A stretch of DNA of 44,896 nucleotides from Lachnospiraceae bacterium (GCA_017889125.1 JAGHER010000211.1:1-44896); one strand, 5' to 3'. Shown: positions 8,139 through 16,999, counted from the first letter of the stretch. Numbers and translations are program-made. Notes: generated by a model not told the origin, from the sequence alone.

Positions 8139-9207
8139 TGCATCCACACTCCTTTCCTTCCATCGCTTTCCTGTCTTCCGGCCCATTCACGCCGTCCATC
8201 GCTTTCCCGCCTTCCTTCCGGTCAAGCTCCTCTGCAGTGAAAATACAGCGCGCCGACTGGGTATCCGAATAGCTGCGCATTTCCGGAATCGCCTCGCTGC
8301 AGGCCTCGCAGGCAAAGCGGCACCTGGTCACAAAGGGACAGCCCGGCGGCGGCGACGCCAGGGAAGGCGCAGATCCGGGGATGGGCTCTAACCGCTCTCT
8401 GCAGCCGCTCTCGCATTTGGGGATGGCGTGAAGCAGCGCCCTGGTGTAGGGATGGGTGGGATGATAAAAGATCTCCTCTGTGGTTCCCTCCTCCATAATC
8501 AGTCCGCCGTACATCACGGCAATCCGCTTTGCCAGGGAAGCCACCACCCCCAGGTCATGGGTGATCAGGATGATATTCATGTCATCCTCATCGCTGAGCC
8601 GCTTTAAGAGCTTAAGGATCTGGGCCTGGATGGTCACGTCCAGGGCCGTGGTGGGCTCGTCGGCAATCAGAAGCTTTGGCTGGCAGCAAAGGGCCATGGC
8701 AATCATTACCCTCTGGCGCATACCGCCGGAAAACTCGTGGGGATACTGCTCCATCCGGCTTTCCGGAGAGGGGATTCCCACACGGGAAAGCATTTCCACC
8801 GCTACCTTATAGGCCTCCTTCTTAGAAAGCCCTCTGTGGCGACGCAGCACCTCAATCAGATGCTGGCCGATCTTTTTTAGGGGATTTAAGGCCGTCATGG
8901 GATCCTGGAAAATCATCGCCATATCCCGGCCCCGCATGGCCCGCTTTTCCTTGTCAGAAAGGGCCAGCATATCCTGGTCAAGGACAGTCAGGGTGTCGGC
9001 GGATACCTGGGCATTTTCCCCCAGGATTCCCATAACGGACTTCATGGTTACGCTCTTTCCGCTTCCCGACTCGCCTACGATGGCCAGGATATCTCCCTGC
9101 TCCATATGGAGGGTCACGCCCCGGACCGCCGTAATCCTGCGCTTATGAATCTGAAATTCCGTCTTCAGATTGTTAATCTCAAGTATGGTTGTTCTCTCTC
9201 TTTCCAT
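8131..9207 (-). CDS. oppD: Opp/Dpp-type peptide ABC transporter ATPase (OppD-like)
   Basis: A 358-residue ATPase with Walker [10 protein letters not shown], signature [15 protein letters not shown], Walker [14 protein letters not shown] and the OppD-type Cys-rich C-terminal segment ([17 protein letters not shown]). It forms a heterodimer with the OppF-like subunit on the cytoplasmic face. AGGAGG lies 7 nt before the ATG. It starts 11 bp after the oppC stop and overlaps oppF, consistent with one transcript. Confidence 0.9.
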   Translation of the reverse strand: MERERTTILEINNLKTEFQIHKRRITAVRGVTLHMEQGDILAIVGESGSGKSVTMKSVMGILGENAQVSADTLTVLDQDMLALSDKEKRAMRGRDMAMIFQDPMTALNPLKKIGQHLIEVLRRHRGLSKKEAYKVAVEMLSRVGIPSPESRMEQYPHEFSGGMRQRVMIAMALCCQPKLLIADEPTTALDVTIQAQILKLLKRLSDEDDMNIILITHDLGVVASLAKRIAVMYGGLIMEEGTTEEIFYHPTHPYTRALLHAIPKCESGCRERLEPIPGSAPSLASPPPGCPFVTRCRFACEACSEAIPEMRSYSDTQSARCIFTAEELDRKEGGKAMDGVNGPEDRKAMEGKECGCNG

Positions 9208-9218
9208 CTGGCAGCCTC

Positions 9219-10085
9219 CTATTTCGTTCCGTCCATAACCCGGGGATCCACGTAAATCCGCAGAAGATTTCCCAGCTTATTAAAGGCAAATATGGTAAAC
9301 ATAATCAGAAGGCCGGGAATCAGCGCCATGTAAATGGCATTCTGCAGATTGCTCTGGGCGCTCTGCAGAAGCTTTCCCCAGGAGGACATGGGCTCCTGGA
9401 TACCGATTCCCAGAAAGCTTAAGGAGGACTCCGTCATGATGGCGCTGGAAATACTGGTGGTAGCCGCAATGATAATGGTCGGCAGCACCGACGGAATCAG
9501 ATGGCGGAAAATCATCCGTGCCGTGGGAATCCCGGTAAACCGGGCATACAGCACGTATTCCCTCTCCTTCACCGAAAGCACCTCCGCCCGCACCAGACGG
9601 GCAATCTCCATCCAGGTAAAGAAACCGATCACAATGATAATGGAGCTTAATCCCTGTTTAAAGAAGATGCTGACCACCGTCACCAGCACCAGCCAGGGAA
9701 TGGACTGCATCACATCCACAATCCGCATCAGCACGGCGTCCACGATACCGCCAAAATAGCCGGATACCGTGCCTACAGTCACGCCGATGGTTACGCTCAT
9801 CATCATGGCAAGGACGCCAACCAGAAGAGAAATCCTTCCTCCGTAAATTACCCGCGCCAGGTAATCCCGGCCGATCTCATCGGTGCCGAAGGGATGCTCC
9901 AGAGACGGCGCCTCCAGCATGTGGGCCACATTTGTCTTATTGGGCTCTAAGGGCAGCAGGGGCGCCGCAAGAGACAGCACGATAACAATAAGCAGAAAAA
10001 TAAGGGCGGCGATGGCTACCTTATCATTTTTCAGGGCAGCGATAACATTTTCCATCCGCCTTTTCTTTGAATCATTTCCAGCCAT
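9219..10085 (-). CDS. oppC: Peptide ABC transporter permease (OppC-like)
   Basis: A 288-residue membrane protein with an N-terminal anchoring helix (AALIFLLIVIVLSLAAPL), the OppC motif EHPFGTDEIGRDYLARVIYG, and a BPD-type permease core with the EAA-like loop around EYVLYARFTGIPTARMIFRH. It makes the translocation pore with the OppB-like subunit. It starts 4 bp after oppB stops. Confidence 0.92.
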   Translation of the reverse strand: MAGNDSKKRRMENVIAALKNDKVAIAALIFLLIVIVLSLAAPLLPLEPNKTNVAHMLEAPSLEHPFGTDEIGRDYLARVIYGGRISLLVGVLAMMMSVTIGVTVGTVSGYFGGIVDAVLMRIVDVMQSIPWLVLVTVVSIFFKQGLSSIIIVIGFFTWMEIARLVRAEVLSVKEREYVLYARFTGIPTARMIFRHLIPSVLPTIIIAATTSISSAIMTESSLSFLGIGIQEPMSSWGKLLQSAQSNLQNAIYMALIPGLLIMFTIFAFNKLGNLLRIYVDPRVMDGTK

Positions 10086-10089
10086 ACAC

Positions 10090-11040
10090 TCACCTCATCT
10101 TTCGTATTCTCGGGTCGGTAATGCAGTATAAAATATCCGAAAGGAGATTTCCCAGTACCACCAGGGTGGAGGAAAGCACCAGGATCACCATAATGATCGG
10201 ATAGTCCATTCCCTGGATCGCCTTGATGAAATAAGGCCCGATCCCCGGCCAGTTAAACACCGTCTCGGTGATTACCGCACCCGTTACCAGCGTAGGCAGC
10301 GCCATGCCCAGCTTGGTGATAACCGGAAGGAGCACATTTTTACAGACATGCTTAAACATAATCTCTGCCTTCGACGCGCCGAAAGCCCTCTGCACCATCA
10401 CGTAATCCTCAGAATACTGGGTGATGGTGGAGGAACGCACATAGCGGAGCGTGTCCGGAATAAATGCGATGGTCAAAACCAGATAAGGCATAATAAAATG
10501 CCGCATGAGATCACTGAATGTATTGACACCCACCGTGCGCATGCCGAAGGTTGGCAGAAGCTTCAGCTTATGCCCCAGGAGATACATGAACAGCATGGCC
10601 ACCCAGAAGGTAGGCATGGCAATTCCCAGAGAAGCACAGCCATCAATGATCTTATCCAGCGTCTTATTCTTGTGGGATCCAGCCAGAAGGCCCAGCACAA
10701 TGGCCAGCACGTAGGCCGTCAGATATGCCGGCAGCACCAGGCAGATGGTATTGGGAATCCGCGTTGCCAGCTCATTGAAAATATTGGTCTTAGTCGCAAT
10801 AGAATAACCGAAATTCCCGCTTAAAAGCCCGCCTAACCACCGGATGTACTGCTCATAAACCGGCTTGTCATAGCCGTACTTTTCCCGGATCATCTGCACC
10901 AGCTCCGGGGACATCTTCGGCGTGGTCATGGAATCGATGGCATCGTATGGGGCCAGGTTAATCAGCGCAAAGCAGATCATGGTGATCACCAGGATCAGCG
11001 GGATCGCGCTTAAAATACGTTTGATAATGTACTTTGCCAT
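10090..11040 (-). CDS. oppB: Peptide ABC transporter permease (OppB-like)
   Basis: A 316-residue membrane protein beginning with the family-typical KYIIKRILSAIPLILVITMI helix, a periplasm-facing REKYGYDKPVYEQYIRW segment and a six-helix permease core with the cytoplasmic coupling loop near VMVQRAFGASKAEI. Pairs with the OppC-like subunit. It is the first gene downstream of the binding-protein gene, separated by 92 bp that hold a strong hairpin. Confidence 0.92.
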   Translation of the reverse strand: MAKYIIKRILSAIPLILVITMICFALINLAPYDAIDSMTTPKMSPELVQMIREKYGYDKPVYEQYIRWLGGLLSGNFGYSIATKTNIFNELATRIPNTICLVLPAYLTAYVLAIVLGLLAGSHKNKTLDKIIDGCASLGIAMPTFWVAMLFMYLLGHKLKLLPTFGMRTVGVNTFSDLMRHFIMPYLVLTIAFIPDTLRYVRSSTITQYSEDYVMVQRAFGASKAEIMFKHVCKNVLLPVITKLGMALPTLVTGAVITETVFNWPGIGPYFIKAIQGMDYPIIMVILVLSSTLVVLGNLLSDILYCITDPRIRKMR

Positions 11041-11061
11041 AATTTATCACTCCTGGTTTTT

Positions 11062-11107
11062 GAAAATGGCAGGATGTTCCCTGTCTTTTCCGGGAAAATC
11101 CTGCCAT
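11062..11107 (-). terminator. Hairpin between oppA and oppB (partial terminator)
   Basis: ATGGCAGGAT and ATCCTGCCAT are perfect 10-bp arms that extend inward through TTCCC/GGGAA pairs after one mismatch. On the minus strand the stem is followed by TTTTC. This placement is common between a binding-protein gene and its membrane subunits, where partial termination or 3' stabilisation raises oppA mRNA over oppBCDF. Confidence 0.7.
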
Positions 11108-11132
11108 CCTCCATTCATCATCGTAAAGCTTC

Positions 11133-12773
11133 TTACTCTGCTACAGACAGATAATACGTATCCTCAAAGGTGTATACCGGCACCAGTCCGGCTTCCTCAA
11201 CACCCTGGATGCGGTTGCTGATCAGAAGGATCTTGTTGTTGGAGCAGATGGGGTAAAATGCGCCGGTGTCCTGAATAGCTGCCTGCAGCTGGGCGTAAAT
11301 TTCCTTTCTCTTCTCCATATCCTGCTCTGCCCGTCCCTGAGCAAACAGGTCATTGATCTCGCTGTACTCGGTGTAGTACATATAGTTGTATCCGGCGCCG
11401 GACTCAAAGAGAGAGGCGAAGGTATCCGGATCAATACCCATGATGTAGCCGCCCAGGTACATATCGTAATCGTTGTCCGGATTCTGCATCTGGGTGGAAA
11501 GAGCTGTTGCATCGCTGGATACCAGCTCTACCGTGATGCCTGCCTCCTGAAGCTGCTCCTGGATCAGCAGGGCCTGGGTGGACTGAATCGTATCAGAAGC
11601 ACTGTAGCCCAGACGCAGAGTCAGATCGGACACACCAGCCTCCGCTAAAAGCTGTGCGGTCTTATCCAGATCCCGCTCATACTTCTCCACATCCTCGCTG
11701 TAGAACTGGCTGTTTAAGGGCAGGAAGGTGTATGGGGTCAGGTAATATTCATCAGACAGGAAGGCAGCGTCATTCATGGTCTGCTTATCCAGTGCATACA
11801 GAATGGCCTTTCTCACTTTCTCGTCAGTTACCCGGTTGCAGTTGATCATCATGTAGCCCACGCGGCCCTCGGTGTAGGAGTAGCTGGACAGGTTGCAGGC
11901 CTCAAGATCGATTCTCTGCGCCTCGGTAGGCGTTACCTGGTAGGCATCAATCTCGCCGTTCTGCAGAGCCATAACTGCGGTATCTGCATTTTCGATGATC
12001 TGGAACACGATGGTTCCGATGCCGGGCTGGCCCTTAAAGTAGGAGTCATTTGCCTCAAACCGCAGATAGGTACCGGGCTGGTACTCCACCAGCTTATATG
12101 GGCCGGTGCCTACAGAATTCATATTGTAATCGTTGTGCTCGTAATCCTCCACATCCTTGTAAATATGCTCAGGCATAATGAAGATCTGGCTCAGCATCTC
12201 GATGGCGGTAGGGGTGGCAAAGGGGAAGGTAAAGGATACGGTGTAATCGTCCACCTTCTCGATGGCTACGGTTCCCTCATTGTAAACCAGCTGGCTGTAA
12301 GCCCAGCCCAGGTTCTCCTCCTGCTCCATCTCGGTGTAGGTAAATACTACGTCATCTGCCGTAAAGGGCTCTCCATCGGACCACACCACATCGTCGCGAA
12401 GGGTAAAGGTGTAGGTCATGCCGTCCTCCGATACGGAGTAATCGGTGGCCAGGAACCAGTTGATGCCGTCTGCATTGTTCATATACAGCGGAGAGTAGAT
12501 CATCTTCACTGTAGTCAGGCCCCAGCGGTCTGAGGTGGTAATTACATTCACACTCTCGGTGGGATCGCCGCCGATGGCGTAAGTAAAGGTGCCGGATGAA
12601 GCGGAAGTGCTCTCCCCGCTATCCCCGCCGGTGCTCTCTCCCGTACTGGCAGCCGAAGACGCTGCCGTGGTGGTGTCCTCTACCACCGGATCCTTGCCGC
12701 AGCCTGCCAGGCTGGATGCCGCAAGGGCAGCCGCCGCAAAAAGGGCAAATGCTTTTGAAAACGATTTTTTCAT
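11133..12773 (-). CDS. oppA: Peptide-binding lipoprotein (OppA-like)
   Basis: A 546-residue family 5 extracellular solute-binding protein. The N-terminus is a lipoprotein signal peptide: KK, hydrophobic stretch, lipobox LAGC at about residues 20-23. A Ser/Thr/Glu-rich linker follows, then the mature SBP_bac_5 domain (ITTSDRWGLTTVKMIYSPLY, FTLRDDVVWSDGEPFTADDV). Anchored outside the membrane, it delivers ligand to the permease. The start is at 12773 with AAAGGAGG 6 nt upstream, not the track start at 12800. First gene of the operon, with a long leader carrying a terminator-like hairpin. Confidence 0.93.
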   Translation of the reverse strand: MKKSFSKAFALFAAAALAASSLAGCGKDPVVEDTTTAASSAASTGESTGGDSGESTSASSGTFTYAIGGDPTESVNVITTSDRWGLTTVKMIYSPLYMNNADGINWFLATDYSVSEDGMTYTFTLRDDVVWSDGEPFTADDVVFTYTEMEQEENLGWAYSQLVYNEGTVAIEKVDDYTVSFTFPFATPTAIEMLSQIFIMPEHIYKDVEDYEHNDYNMNSVGTGPYKLVEYQPGTYLRFEANDSYFKGQPGIGTIVFQIIENADTAVMALQNGEIDAYQVTPTEAQRIDLEACNLSSYSYTEGRVGYMMINCNRVTDEKVRKAILYALDKQTMNDAAFLSDEYYLTPYTFLPLNSQFYSEDVEKYERDLDKTAQLLAEAGVSDLTLRLGYSASDTIQSTQALLIQEQLQEAGITVELVSSDATALSTQMQNPDNDYDMYLGGYIMGIDPDTFASLFESGAGYNYMYYTEYSEINDLFAQGRAEQDMEKRKEIYAQLQAAIQDTGAFYPICSNNKILLISNRIQGVEEAGLVPVYTFEDTYYLSVAE

Positions 12774-12833
12774 GCTTTTCCTCCTTTGAAACATTAACAT
12801 TTAAATCATTTGGCTGAAGCCGCCTGTATAAAC

Positions 12834-12863
12834 AAAAGGCAGTTACTCTATATCATAACTGCC
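12834..12863 (-). terminator. Hairpin with U-tract before oppA
   Basis: GGCAGTTA and TAACTGCC form a perfect 8-bp stem with a 10-nt AT-rich loop, followed on the minus strand by TTTTGTTT. It lies about 100 bp after the MATE stop, so it could end MATE transcripts. It is also about 70 nt inside the transcript predicted from the promoter at 12938-12966, so it may attenuate oppA. Confidence 0.65.
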
Positions 12864-12937
12864 TTAGTTATCCTGCGCAATATCATATTTTGTCCAATTT
12901 CCCGAAAACCGGTGAATATTTATTAAATATATTAGTA

Positions 12938-12966
12938 ATATTATCACAGATATATCAGCTTGTCAA
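12938..12966 (-). promoter_or_regulatory. Promoter of the opp operon, overlapping the MATE stop
   Basis: TTGACA (12961-12966, consensus) and TAATAT (12938-12943) on the minus strand are 17 bp apart. The -35 box includes the TGA stop codon of the MATE gene. The predicted leader to the oppA start is about 160 nt. Confidence 0.7.
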
Positions 12967-14324
12967 TCGGCAATACTTTCTTTCCGGAACATCCGGTACA
13001 AAATAATCACCGCCGCTGTCGCCAGCACCAGCTCCGCCGTAAACTGGGCATAGGCCAGTCCATATAGGGGGAAGAGGAAATTCAAAATGCAGAGTGCCGG
13101 GATTTCCAGGATAATTTTCCGCAGGATGGCAAATGCCAGGGCATGCTTTCCCATACCTACCGACTGGAATACGCCTACAGCCAGAAAGTCAATATTTAAG
13201 AAGGGCATGGCCAGGCAGAAGCCCCGCAGGAACCTGGTTCCGTGGTCGATAATCGCCTGATTCTGCATAAATAAACGGACAATGTTTCCGGCAAACAGGT
13301 AGTAGCAGGCCATGATGCACAGCATAAAGGTCACGGTAATCTTCCCTGTCATCACCACGCACTCCTTCATCCGCTTCCGATTTCCCGAAGCAAAATTGTA
13401 GCCCACCAGAGGCATGATTCCCTGAGAAAAGCCCTGGGCAATGTACATGGGCACCATATTTACCTTCTGGGTAATGCCCATAGCGGCAATCGCATTCGCA
13501 CCGTAGGTAGCGGTGAAATTGTTCAGCACCGTCATGCCGGTCACATTCAGCAGATTCTGAATGGAGGCCGGCAGTCCCACCGCCAGGATGCCCAGCACCA
13601 CCGCCCTGCGGAAGCCAAAATGCTTTGGACTTAAGCTGATCCAGGTCTTCTTCCTCCGCACAAAAAGCAGGATAAAGAAATAAAGACAGGCCACGCAGTT
13701 GGAAATCATGGTGGCAAGGCCCGCCCCTGCCGCGCCCATGCCAAGGCCCCATGGGAGGATAAAAATGGGATCCAGCACAATATTTAACAGACAGCCGCTC
13801 ATGGTTCCGATACTGGCGTGAAGGGCATTTCCCTCCGACCGCACCATATAGGCCAGAACCACATTAAGGATCGAGGGCACCGCGCCGAAAAGCACCGTCC
13901 ACTTCACATATCCAGCCGTAGCCTCCAGGGTTTCCTCCGAGGCTCCCAGCAGGGCCAGAAGCGGCGTCTTAAAGACCAGGCAAAGTAAAGACAGCAGAAC
14001 TCCGCCGGTAAGTGCGCAGTAAAAGCCAAAGGCCGAGCTCTGGCGCACCGTATCAAAATCCTTCCGGCCCATGGCCCGGCTCATCATACTGGAGCTGCCC
14101 ACGCCGAACAAATTGTTCACGGCGTTAAAGGCCAGCAGCAGCGGGGCCGCCAGGGCTACCGCCGCATTTTCAATGGGGTTGTTCAGCATCCCTACAAAGT
14201 AGGTATCCGCCAGATTATATAAAACCATCACCAGGGAACTGATAATCGTCGGCACCGCCAGGGTGGCAATGGCTTTTGGCATGGGGGTGCTTTCAAATAA
14301 TTCTGTTTTTGACAGACTGCTCAC
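12963..14324 (-). CDS. MATE family multidrug/cation antiporter
   Basis: A 453-residue protein with about twelve membrane helices in two MatE repeats. The N-terminal repeat begins PKAIATLAVPTIISSLVM with a NLADTYFVG segment; the second begins near GILAVGLPASIQNLLNVTGM. MATE proteins export drugs or metabolites using Na+ or H+; the substrate cannot be read here. The start is GTG at 14324 preceded by CGAGGAA. It follows the alcohol dehydrogenase by 80 bp on the same strand with no evident terminator between them, so co-transcription is possible. Confidence 0.92.
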   Translation of the reverse strand: MSSLSKTELFESTPMPKAIATLAVPTIISSLVMVLYNLADTYFVGMLNNPIENAAVALAAPLLLAFNAVNNLFGVGSSSMMSRAMGRKDFDTVRQSSAFGFYCALTGGVLLSLLCLVFKTPLLALLGASEETLEATAGYVKWTVLFGAVPSILNVVLAYMVRSEGNALHASIGTMSGCLLNIVLDPIFILPWGLGMGAAGAGLATMISNCVACLYFFILLFVRRKKTWISLSPKHFGFRRAVVLGILAVGLPASIQNLLNVTGMTVLNNFTATYGANAIAAMGITQKVNMVPMYIAQGFSQGIMPLVGYNFASGNRKRMKECVVMTGKITVTFMLCIMACYYLFAGNIVRLFMQNQAIIDHGTRFLRGFCLAMPFLNIDFLAVGVFQSVGMGKHALAFAILRKIILEIPALCILNFLFPLYGLAYAQFTAELVLATAAVIILYRMFRKESIAD

Positions 14325-14367
14325 GTTGTATTCCTCGCTTTCTGCGTTTTTCTATTGTTTTTCTATT

Positions 14368-14412
14368 CATGGCATCCTTATGGCCTTCCTGCGGCATGGC
14401 ATCCTTACGGCC
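14368..14412. repeat. 27-bp-period direct repeat between ADH and MATE genes
   Basis: CATGGCATCCTTATGGCC (14368-14385) recurs as CATGGCATCCTTACGGCC (14395-14412), 17 of 18 identical. The second copy includes the last bases of the dehydrogenase gene. This looks like a small local duplication; no function is evident. Confidence 0.6.
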
Positions 14413-15445
14413 GAATGGCAATCTTGACCACATTATCCTTCCGCTCCTCAAACAATGCGTAGGCCTCTGCAATCTGATTCAGGGGAAACGTATGCGTAAT
14501 CAGGCCTGTGGTGTCAATCCGCCCCTGCCGGATCAGCTCCAGGATCTCATCCATATCGCAGCCATCTACGCCGCCGGTCTTAAAGGTCAGGTTCTTTCCA
14601 TACATATCGGGAAGAGGGAGCACCTGCGGCCGGTCATAAAGGGCCACAATCACCACTGTGCCGTTTGGCCTTGCCGCCTTCCAGGCTGTCTGAAAGCTCT
14701 CCTCCGTGCCAGCCACTTCAAACACCACATCTGCGCCGCCGTGGCTTCCCGCCCTGAAAGCCGCCTCTGCCGCGTCCTGGCTCCTGGGATCAATGACCTC
14801 TGCCTCTGGATAATGGGCCTTAATATAGTCCCGGCGGAAATCATCCGGCTCCGCCACCAGCACCTTCCCCGGCTCCCTCAGAAGCACACAGTCCAGGGTG
14901 CACACCCCCGTAGGCCCGGCGCCGATAATCAGCACCGTGTCCCCCTTCTCAATTTCCCCAATCCTTGCCGCCCAGTAACCAGTGGCCAGGATGTCTCCCG
15001 CAAACAGCGCCTGCTCATCGGTGACGGAATCAGGGATCCGGGCAAGGCCCTGATTGGCATAGGGAACCCGCACGTACTCCGCCTGTCCGCCGTCAATCCG
15101 GCAGCCCAGGGCCCAGCCTCCGTCCGGATCCTGGCAGTTATTCACATACCCATGGCGGCAGAAGTAACAGTTTCCACAAAAGGTTTCCACATTCACCGCC
15201 ACCCGGTCGCCGGGACGCACCTTCGTCACCTGGCTTCCAATCTCTTCCACCACGCCCACCATCTCATGGCCCACCGTAATCCCCGGCACCGCCCTGGGCA
15301 CAGAGCCGTGCTTAATATGAAGATCGCTGGTACAGATGCTGGCCAGCGTTACCCGGACAATGGCATCCCCAGGCTCCTTAAGCACCGGCCTGGCTTTTTC
15401 TTTTAAAACAAAATTTCCTTTAGATTCGTAAGTATAAGCAAGCAT
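14405..15445 (-). CDS. Zinc-dependent alcohol dehydrogenase (MDR family)
   Basis: A 346-residue medium-chain dehydrogenase/reductase. The GroES-like domain (residues about 1-150) has the catalytic zinc region CTSDLH and GHEMVGVVEEIG, and a structural-zinc lobe with four cysteines in CGNCYFCRHGYVNNC. The Rossmann domain carries IIGAGPTG and binds NAD(P)H. Close relatives oxidise sugars, polyols or secondary alcohols, so the substrate is open. RBS GGGGGAAGG precedes ATG at 15445. It may be co-transcribed with the MATE gene downstream. Confidence 0.9.
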   Translation of the reverse strand: MLAYTYESKGNFVLKEKARPVLKEPGDAIVRVTLASICTSDLHIKHGSVPRAVPGITVGHEMVGVVEEIGSQVTKVRPGDRVAVNVETFCGNCYFCRHGYVNNCQDPDGGWALGCRIDGGQAEYVRVPYANQGLARIPDSVTDEQALFAGDILATGYWAARIGEIEKGDTVLIIGAGPTGVCTLDCVLLREPGKVLVAEPDDFRRDYIKAHYPEAEVIDPRSQDAAEAAFRAGSHGGADVVFEVAGTEESFQTAWKAARPNGTVVIVALYDRPQVLPLPDMYGKNLTFKTGGVDGCDMDEILELIRQGRIDTTGLITHTFPLNQIAEAYALFEERKDNVVKIAIRP

Positions 15446-15498
15446 ATCCTTCCCCCAGTTTCATTATCCGCTTTGTTTTCTTTTCCCGCATTAAAACA

Positions 15499-15527
15499 AT
15501 TATACTATAGAAGAAATAGGCACACAA
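15499..15527 (-). promoter_or_regulatory. Promoter of the alcohol dehydrogenase gene
   Basis: TTGTGT (15522-15527) and TATAAT (15499-15504) on the minus strand with a 17-bp spacer, about 55 bp before the start codon. No equally clear promoter was found for the divergent mscL gene in the same 246-bp gap. Confidence 0.65.
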
Positions 15528-15691
15528 GATACGGATTTTCTGTATTCCCCTTCATCCATTCCGAAACTTTTCACCTGAAACGGATACTTTTCGCCCATTC
15601 TTTGCCTGACGACTGTACTATTTTTTTAAATTATGCTAGACTGACTTTATGAAAATTTCAAAATCCAAAACAGAAGAAAAGGAGCGTACAA

Positions 15692-16144
15692 ATGAGAAAA
15701 TTTATTGAAGAATTCAAAGCCTTTGCCCTGCGGGGCAACATGATGGACATGGCAGTCGGTGTTATCATCGGCGGCGCATTCTCCGGTCTGGTCACCTCTC
15801 TCACTGACAACTTTATCAATCCCATCTTAAACGCAGTTACGGGAGCCGCCTCCTACGGCCTGCAGGATGTGGCCGGATTTGCCTCCAGCTTTGTCTCCGC
15901 CCTGGTGAATTTCGTCATCATGGCCTTCGTGCTCTTCTGCCTGCTGAAGGCCGTCAACAAGCTGGCCTCCCTGGGACACAAGAAGGAAGAGGAAGCGCCT
16001 GCCGCTCCCACCACCAAGAAGTGCCCCTACTGCTTCAGCGAGATTCCCCTGGAAGCAACCAGATGTCCTCACTGTACTTCCGTGCTGGCTGAGGATCCGG
16101 CCATTGCGGAAGCTGCTGCTGCGAGCCAGCCTGCTGCAGAATAG
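15692..16144 (+). CDS. mscL: Large-conductance mechanosensitive channel with C-terminal zinc ribbon
   Basis: A 150-residue protein. The N-terminus matches MscL: FIEEFKAFALRGNMMDMAVGVIIGGAFSGLV, with the pore-lining TM1, a short loop and TM2 near residues 66-90 (LVNFVIMAFVLFCLLKAVN). The channel opens under membrane tension to release solutes after osmotic downshock. Unlike E. coli MscL, the cytoplasmic tail ends in a zinc-ribbon pattern CPYC-x11-CPHC (residues about 110-128), followed by an Ala/Glu-rich end. RBS AAAAGGAG lies 8 nt upstream of ATG. No obvious terminator separates it from the NUDIX gene 143 bp downstream. Confidence 0.95.
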   Translation: MRKFIEEFKAFALRGNMMDMAVGVIIGGAFSGLVTSLTDNFINPILNAVTGAASYGLQDVAGFASSFVSALVNFVIMAFVLFCLLKAVNKLASLGHKKEEEAPAAPTTKKCPYCFSEIPLEATRCPHCTSVLAEDPAIAEAAAASQPAAE

Positions 16145-16216
16145 TTTTCCGGGGTGCGATTGTTCTGGAAACAGACCTTTGAAAAGCAGATTTTTGCGAA
16201 ATGATTTTCCGCGGAA

Positions 16217-16248
16217 CATAAACACATAAACGCATAAAATCATAAAAC
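16217..16248. repeat. Four 8-bp CATAAA-type tandem repeats
   Basis: CATAAACA, CATAAACG, CATAAAAT and CATAAAAC follow each other at an exact 8-bp period just upstream of the NUDIX gene. A short degenerate microsatellite; a regulatory role is not demonstrated. Confidence 0.6.
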
Positions 16249-16287
16249 CAGCAGATGACAGATACACCAAAAGAGGGAGAGATCGCG

Positions 16288-16902
16288 ATGAATGAAAAAT
16301 GGCTGCAATGGGCAGTGGAATTACAGAGCCTTGCCCAGGCCGGTCTGACATACGGAAAAGATATTTATGACAAAGAACGTTACGAGCGGATACGGGAAAT
16401 TTCCGCAGAGATGCTGGCGGATAAAACCGATATCCCCGTAGAAAAGGTAAAAACCCTTTTCTGCAATGAGACCGGCTATCAGACTCCGAAGCTGGATACC
16501 CGGGCCGCCATCTTTAAAGACAATCAGATTCTCCTGGTGCGGGAACGTAACGGCAAATGGTCCCTTCCCGGCGGCTGGGTTGACGTAAATGTATCCGTCA
16601 AGGAAAACACCATCAAGGAAGTGAAAGAAGAGGCCGGTCTGGATGTGACCGCAGACAGAATCATCGCCGTCCAGGACCGGGCAAAGCACAATCTCCCCGT
16701 CTACGCCTACGGCGTGTGCAAGATCTTTGTACTCTGCACAGTCACCGGCGGGGAGTTTGCGGAAAATATTGAGACAACGGGATTCGCTTATTTTTCTGAA
16801 AATGACCTTCCGGAGCTTTCGGAAGAAAAGAATAATGAGGAGCAGATTCGAATGTGCTTTGCGGCGTATCGGGATGATAATTGGGTGACGATGTTTGATT
16901 AG
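16288..16902 (+). CDS. NUDIX hydrolase with N-terminal helical domain
   Basis: A 204-residue protein with an N-terminal helical NUDIX-accessory domain (residues about 1-60, KWLQWAVELQSLAQAGL) and a NUDIX fold. The box reads GGWVDVNVS...KEVKEEAGL: the metal-binding EE pair is kept, but the upstream glutamate of the classical GX5EX7REUXEEXGU pattern is Val and the Arg is Lys. Relatives with this accessory domain are annotated as ADP-ribose pyrophosphatases; the substrate is an inference. The start is at 16288 (RBS GGGAGAG), not 16255. A very strong bidirectional terminator follows. Confidence 0.85.
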   Translation: MNEKWLQWAVELQSLAQAGLTYGKDIYDKERYERIREISAEMLADKTDIPVEKVKTLFCNETGYQTPKLDTRAAIFKDNQILLVRERNGKWSLPGGWVDVNVSVKENTIKEVKEEAGLDVTADRIIAVQDRAKHNLPVYAYGVCKIFVLCTVTGGEFAENIETTGFAYFSENDLPELSEEKNNEEQIRMCFAAYRDDNWVTMFD

Positions 16903-16950
16903 TATCTGATTTTTCATATCTAAATCGTTTACAAAAGCCATAGAAAAGCC

Positions 16951-16999
16951 AAAAATTATGCAAATCTAAAGTCGTATTTTAGATTTGCATAATTTTTTT
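16951..16999. terminator. Bidirectional terminator, 20-bp perfect stem
   Basis: Arms of 20 bp (16951-16970 and 16978-16997, with AAATTATGCAAATC at the base) pair perfectly around a 7-nt loop. T runs flank it on the plus strand and A runs on the other side, so it works in both directions. It separates the convergent NUDIX and flavoprotein genes. Confidence 0.9.

Noticed and set aside
14276-15406. 376-aa plus-strand ORF
   Set aside because: It is the antisense shadow of the zinc alcohol dehydrogenase, which has clear motifs, RBS and promoter; the plus-strand ORF is His/Pro/Arg-rich with no domain.
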